A DNA stretch of 37,306 bases from Prevotellaceae bacterium UBA1391 (GTDB lineage Bacteria > Bacteroidota > Bacteroidia > Bacteroidales > Bacteroidaceae). A model generated the notes under the pieces. The model did no database searches and was not told the origin of the DNA. It was given only the letters and a program-made list of their open reading frames with translations. The stretch is from the NCBI GenBank assembly GCA_002305265.1, contig DBQP01000015.1, forward strand, positions 1-37,306. The letters run 5' to 3'. Both the position numbers and the translations under genes were made by a program. Shown in pieces: positions 35,582 to 37,306 of the stretch; the stretch's first letter is position 1; the number at the start of each line of letters is the position of its first letter.

Positions 35582-36211
35582 ATGTTAAGAATCAATCATC
35601 TCAGCCTCGGATACGACGGACGGACCGTGCTGCGCGATGTGAATGTGCACGTGCGGCGCGGCGAAGTGAAGTGCGTGGGTGGCGAAAGCGGCAGCGGCAA
35701 GAGCTCGCTCATCCGTGCGGTGATGGGTTTCGCCGACTGCGAGGGCGAGATTCTGGTAGACGGCATCCGCCTGTCGGCTGCGACAGTGGGACAGATTCGC
35801 CAACGCATCGCCTACGTGCCGCAGGAGCTGGCACTGCCGCATGAGACGGTGGCCGAGATGGTGTGGATGCCCTTCCGCTTCCGCGCGAACCGCCATGTCG
35901 CCCCCTCCCGCGAGCGCCTGCTGGCGGAGTGGGAGCGGCTGGGGCTGGATGCCTCGCTGCTGGAGAAGCGCACGACGGAAATCTCGGGCGGACAGCGGCA
36001 GCGCATGATGGTGGCCGTGGCAGGCTTGCTCGAGAAGCCGCTCATCGTGGCCGACGAGCCGACCAGCGCGCTCGACGCCGATTCGGCCCTGCTGCTGCGC
36101 GACTATCTCTTGGGCCTGGCCGCCGAGCGTGGCGTCGCCGTCTGCGTGGTGAGCCACGCGCCGCAGTTCCTCTCCCTTCCCGGTACACTCATTCTTCCTT
36201 CGCTCTCATGA
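35582..36211 (+). CDS. fetA: ABC transporter ATPase, FetA (YbbL)-like
   Basis: A 209-residue ATPase: Walker A GESGSGKSS (34-42), Gln81 of the Q-loop, signature SGGQ (135-138) followed by RQRMMVAVAGLL, Walker B IVADEP with Asp158/Glu159, and VVSHA. Short length and the partner gene identify it as the FetA type, which in E. coli works with FetB in metal export linked to oxidative stress. The stop codon overlaps the fetB start (ATGA), so the two are translationally coupled. Confidence 0.88.
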   Translation: MLRINHLSLGYDGRTVLRDVNVHVRRGEVKCVGGESGSGKSSLIRAVMGFADCEGEILVDGIRLSAATVGQIRQRIAYVPQELALPHETVAEMVWMPFRFRANRHVAPSRERLLAEWERLGLDASLLEKRTTEISGGQRQRMMVAVAGLLEKPLIVADEPTSALDADSALLLRDYLLGLAAERGVAVCVVSHAPQFLSLPGTLILPSLS

Positions 36212-37020
36212 CTTCGGACATCACCCTCCTGGGCCTCTGCATCGGGCTGCTGCTGATGCTCATCCCGCTGTTTTTCCTGCGCCGATATGGCACGGGCCTG
36301 GCCGGCAGCACCATCAACGCCACGTTTCGCATGGTGGTGCAGCTGTATCTCATCGGCCTCTACCTGCAATACCTCTTCGAGTTCAACCTCTGGTACGTGA
36401 ACCTGGCCTGGGGACTGGTGATGGTGGGCGTGGCCACAGGCACCGGCGTGCAGCGCACGCAGCTTAAGCCGAGCGTGCTTGCCATGCCGATGGCGGTGGC
36501 GTTTCTCTGCACGGCGCTGGTGATCAGCATCTACTTTCTGGGGCTCGTGCTCGGCTTTTCGGACGGAGGACAAACCCACTACAGCTTGCAGGAACTGTTC
36601 AATGCGCGCTATTTCATTCCCATCTTCGGACTTTTGCTGGGCAACATGCTCGGTGTGAACGTGGTGGCTCTCAACACCTATTTCGACGGTCTGCGGCGCG
36701 AACGCCAGCTCTATCAGTATATGCTGGGCAACGGCGCCACCCATGCGGAGGCCACCGCACCGTTGATTCGCGCCGCCATGGTGAAGGCGTTCAACCCTGG
36801 CATCGCCAACATGGCTGTGATGGGACTCGTGGCCATGCCCGGCACGATGATTGGACAGATTCTGGGCGGCAGCAATCCGTCGACGGCCATCAAATATCAG
36901 ATCACTATCGTCGTCATTACGACAGCGGCCTCCATGCTCTCGCTCATCATCACGATCTCGCTCGCCAACCGCCGCACCTTCGATGCGTATGGGCGTTTGC
37001 AGCATGTCTGGCGCGACTGA
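36208..37020 (+). CDS. fetB: ABC transporter permease, FetB (YbbM) family
   Basis: A 270-residue membrane protein with about seven helices (6-24, 35-58, 62-82, 92-117, 130-155, 190-215, 225-252). Family features: ATFRMVVQLYLIG after the first helix, GNGATHAEA in the cytoplasmic loop, and PGTMIGQILGGSNPSTAIKYQI. Starts at MTSDITLL, overlapping fetA by four bases. Followed by a terminator at 37031-37064. In E. coli the pair was implicated in iron export; the substrate here is inferred only. Confidence 0.9.
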   Translation: MTSDITLLGLCIGLLLMLIPLFFLRRYGTGLAGSTINATFRMVVQLYLIGLYLQYLFEFNLWYVNLAWGLVMVGVATGTGVQRTQLKPSVLAMPMAVAFLCTALVISIYFLGLVLGFSDGGQTHYSLQELFNARYFIPIFGLLLGNMLGVNVVALNTYFDGLRRERQLYQYMLGNGATHAEATAPLIRAAMVKAFNPGIANMAVMGLVAMPGTMIGQILGGSNPSTAIKYQITIVVITTAASMLSLIITISLANRRTFDAYGRLQHVWRD

Positions 37021-37030
37021 GTGGTTCCGT

Positions 37031-37064
37031 TTGCAGACGTTTGTTTTGAATGTCTGCAACTTTT
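37031..37064 (+). terminator. Terminator of fetAB
   Basis: TTGCAGAC (37031-37038) pairs with GTCTGCAA (37052-37059), extended by three more pairs to an 11-bp stem with a 7-nt loop, then CTTTTC. Starts 11 nt past the fetB stop. Confidence 0.8.
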
Positions 37065-37120
37065 CGGGCTGGATGACAGAGAGAAAGGAGTGGGATGGCA
37101 GCGCATCTCTATTGATATGT

Positions 37121-37264
37121 CGGCAACAAAAAGAGAAAAGTCAAGGCGTGTGCAAAAAGCTCAATGAGTTTGTGCAGAAGGTATACGGCAACAAAAAGAG
37201 AAAAGTCAAGGCGTGTGCAAAAAGCTCAATGAGTTTGTGCAGAAGGTATACGGCAACAAAAAGA
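37121..37264. repeat. 65-bp tandem repeat
   Basis: Two identical 65-bp units (37121-37185, 37186-37250) start with CGGCAACAAAAAGAGAAAAG; a third copy breaks off after 14 bases at 37264. The period is not a multiple of three and the repeat is visibly more AT-rich than its surroundings, so it is not a coding repeat. It lies between the fetAB terminator and another hairpin. Confidence 0.92.
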
Positions 37265-37266
37265 AA

Positions 37267-37298
37267 AAGGGGATGTGTCAAAATAGGCACATCCCCTT
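37267..37298. terminator. Strong hairpin at the right edge
   Basis: AAGGGGATGTG (37267-37277) pairs perfectly with CACATCCCCTT (37288-37298), 10-nt loop. A-rich sequence precedes it, so on the minus strand it is followed by a T-rich tract (CCTTTTTCTTTTTG): a good terminator for a gene entering from the right. It could alternatively be the end of an insertion sequence. Confidence 0.75.
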
Positions 37299-37306
37299 CT
37301 CGTCTG

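Noticed and set aside
37117..37167. Short basic ORF (MSATKREKSRRVQKAQ) in the 65-bp repeat
   Set aside because: The 65-bp period breaks the frame between units, and no leader or downstream gene supports it.

Overview
This 37.3 kb window looks like chromosome of a GC-rich member of the Bacteroidales, probably Prevotellaceae-like. By eye the GC is near 60%. The evidence is: promoters of the Bacteroidetes type (TTTG about 19-20 nt upstream of TAnnTTTG), no Shine-Dalgarno sites ahead of the starts, and a Bacteroidales-style gene repertoire (MaeB malic enzyme with a PTA-like tail, fused DAHP synthase/chorismate mutase, GdhA, a RecQ without an HRDC domain, head-GIN lipoprotein). The species cannot be fixed from the sequence alone.

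Layout. 468-8003 (minus): an aromatic amino acid cluster, pheA, aminotransferase, DAHP synthase/chorismate mutase, a helix-hairpin-helix protein, tyrA, then maeB. Upstream of pheA (8094-8359) is a complete attenuator: a promoter, an 18-residue leader peptide with ten Phe/Tyr residues, and mutually exclusive antiterminator and terminator stems. 8992-17391 (plus): trpS, gdhA, a secreted esterase, a BASS-type transporter and a secreted GH2 enzyme, each mostly with its own promoter. 17750-25005 (minus): TPR protein, recQ, recJ, a secreted GH43-like enzyme and ttcA. 25178-35084 (minus): an efflux/envelope cluster that reads, in transcription order, ABC ATPase, membrane subunit, GntR regulator, tiny hydrophobic ORF, head-GIN lipoprotein, MacB-type ATPase, two MacB-type permeases, periplasmic adaptor and TolC-like outer membrane protein. 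35582-37020 (plus): a FetAB-like ABC pair. The right edge holds a 65-bp tandem repeat and a strong hairpin.

The most unusual feature is spread over the whole window. At least ten intergenic gaps hold short tandem arrays whose unit is 22 bp, about two turns of B-DNA. Six arrays share one family, with a 12-bp core (CGAAGGCCTTCG or CGACTGCGTTCG) and a 10-bp spacer. Four others keep the 22-bp period with unrelated cores: one between the HHH gene and tyrA, and three between genes of the efflux cluster. All lie outside coding sequence and the period is kept exactly across degenerate units. This points either to helically phased binding sites or to a minisatellite-type mobile repeat.

How the genes work together. 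The aromatic cluster supplies prephenate, Phe and Tyr, and its leader senses charged Phe/Tyr tRNA. The efflux cluster looks like a stress-regulated envelope system: a GntR-controlled ABC-2 pair followed by a tripartite MacAB-TolC-type pump. The secreted hydrolases (esterase, GH2, GH43) fit plant or host glycan foraging.
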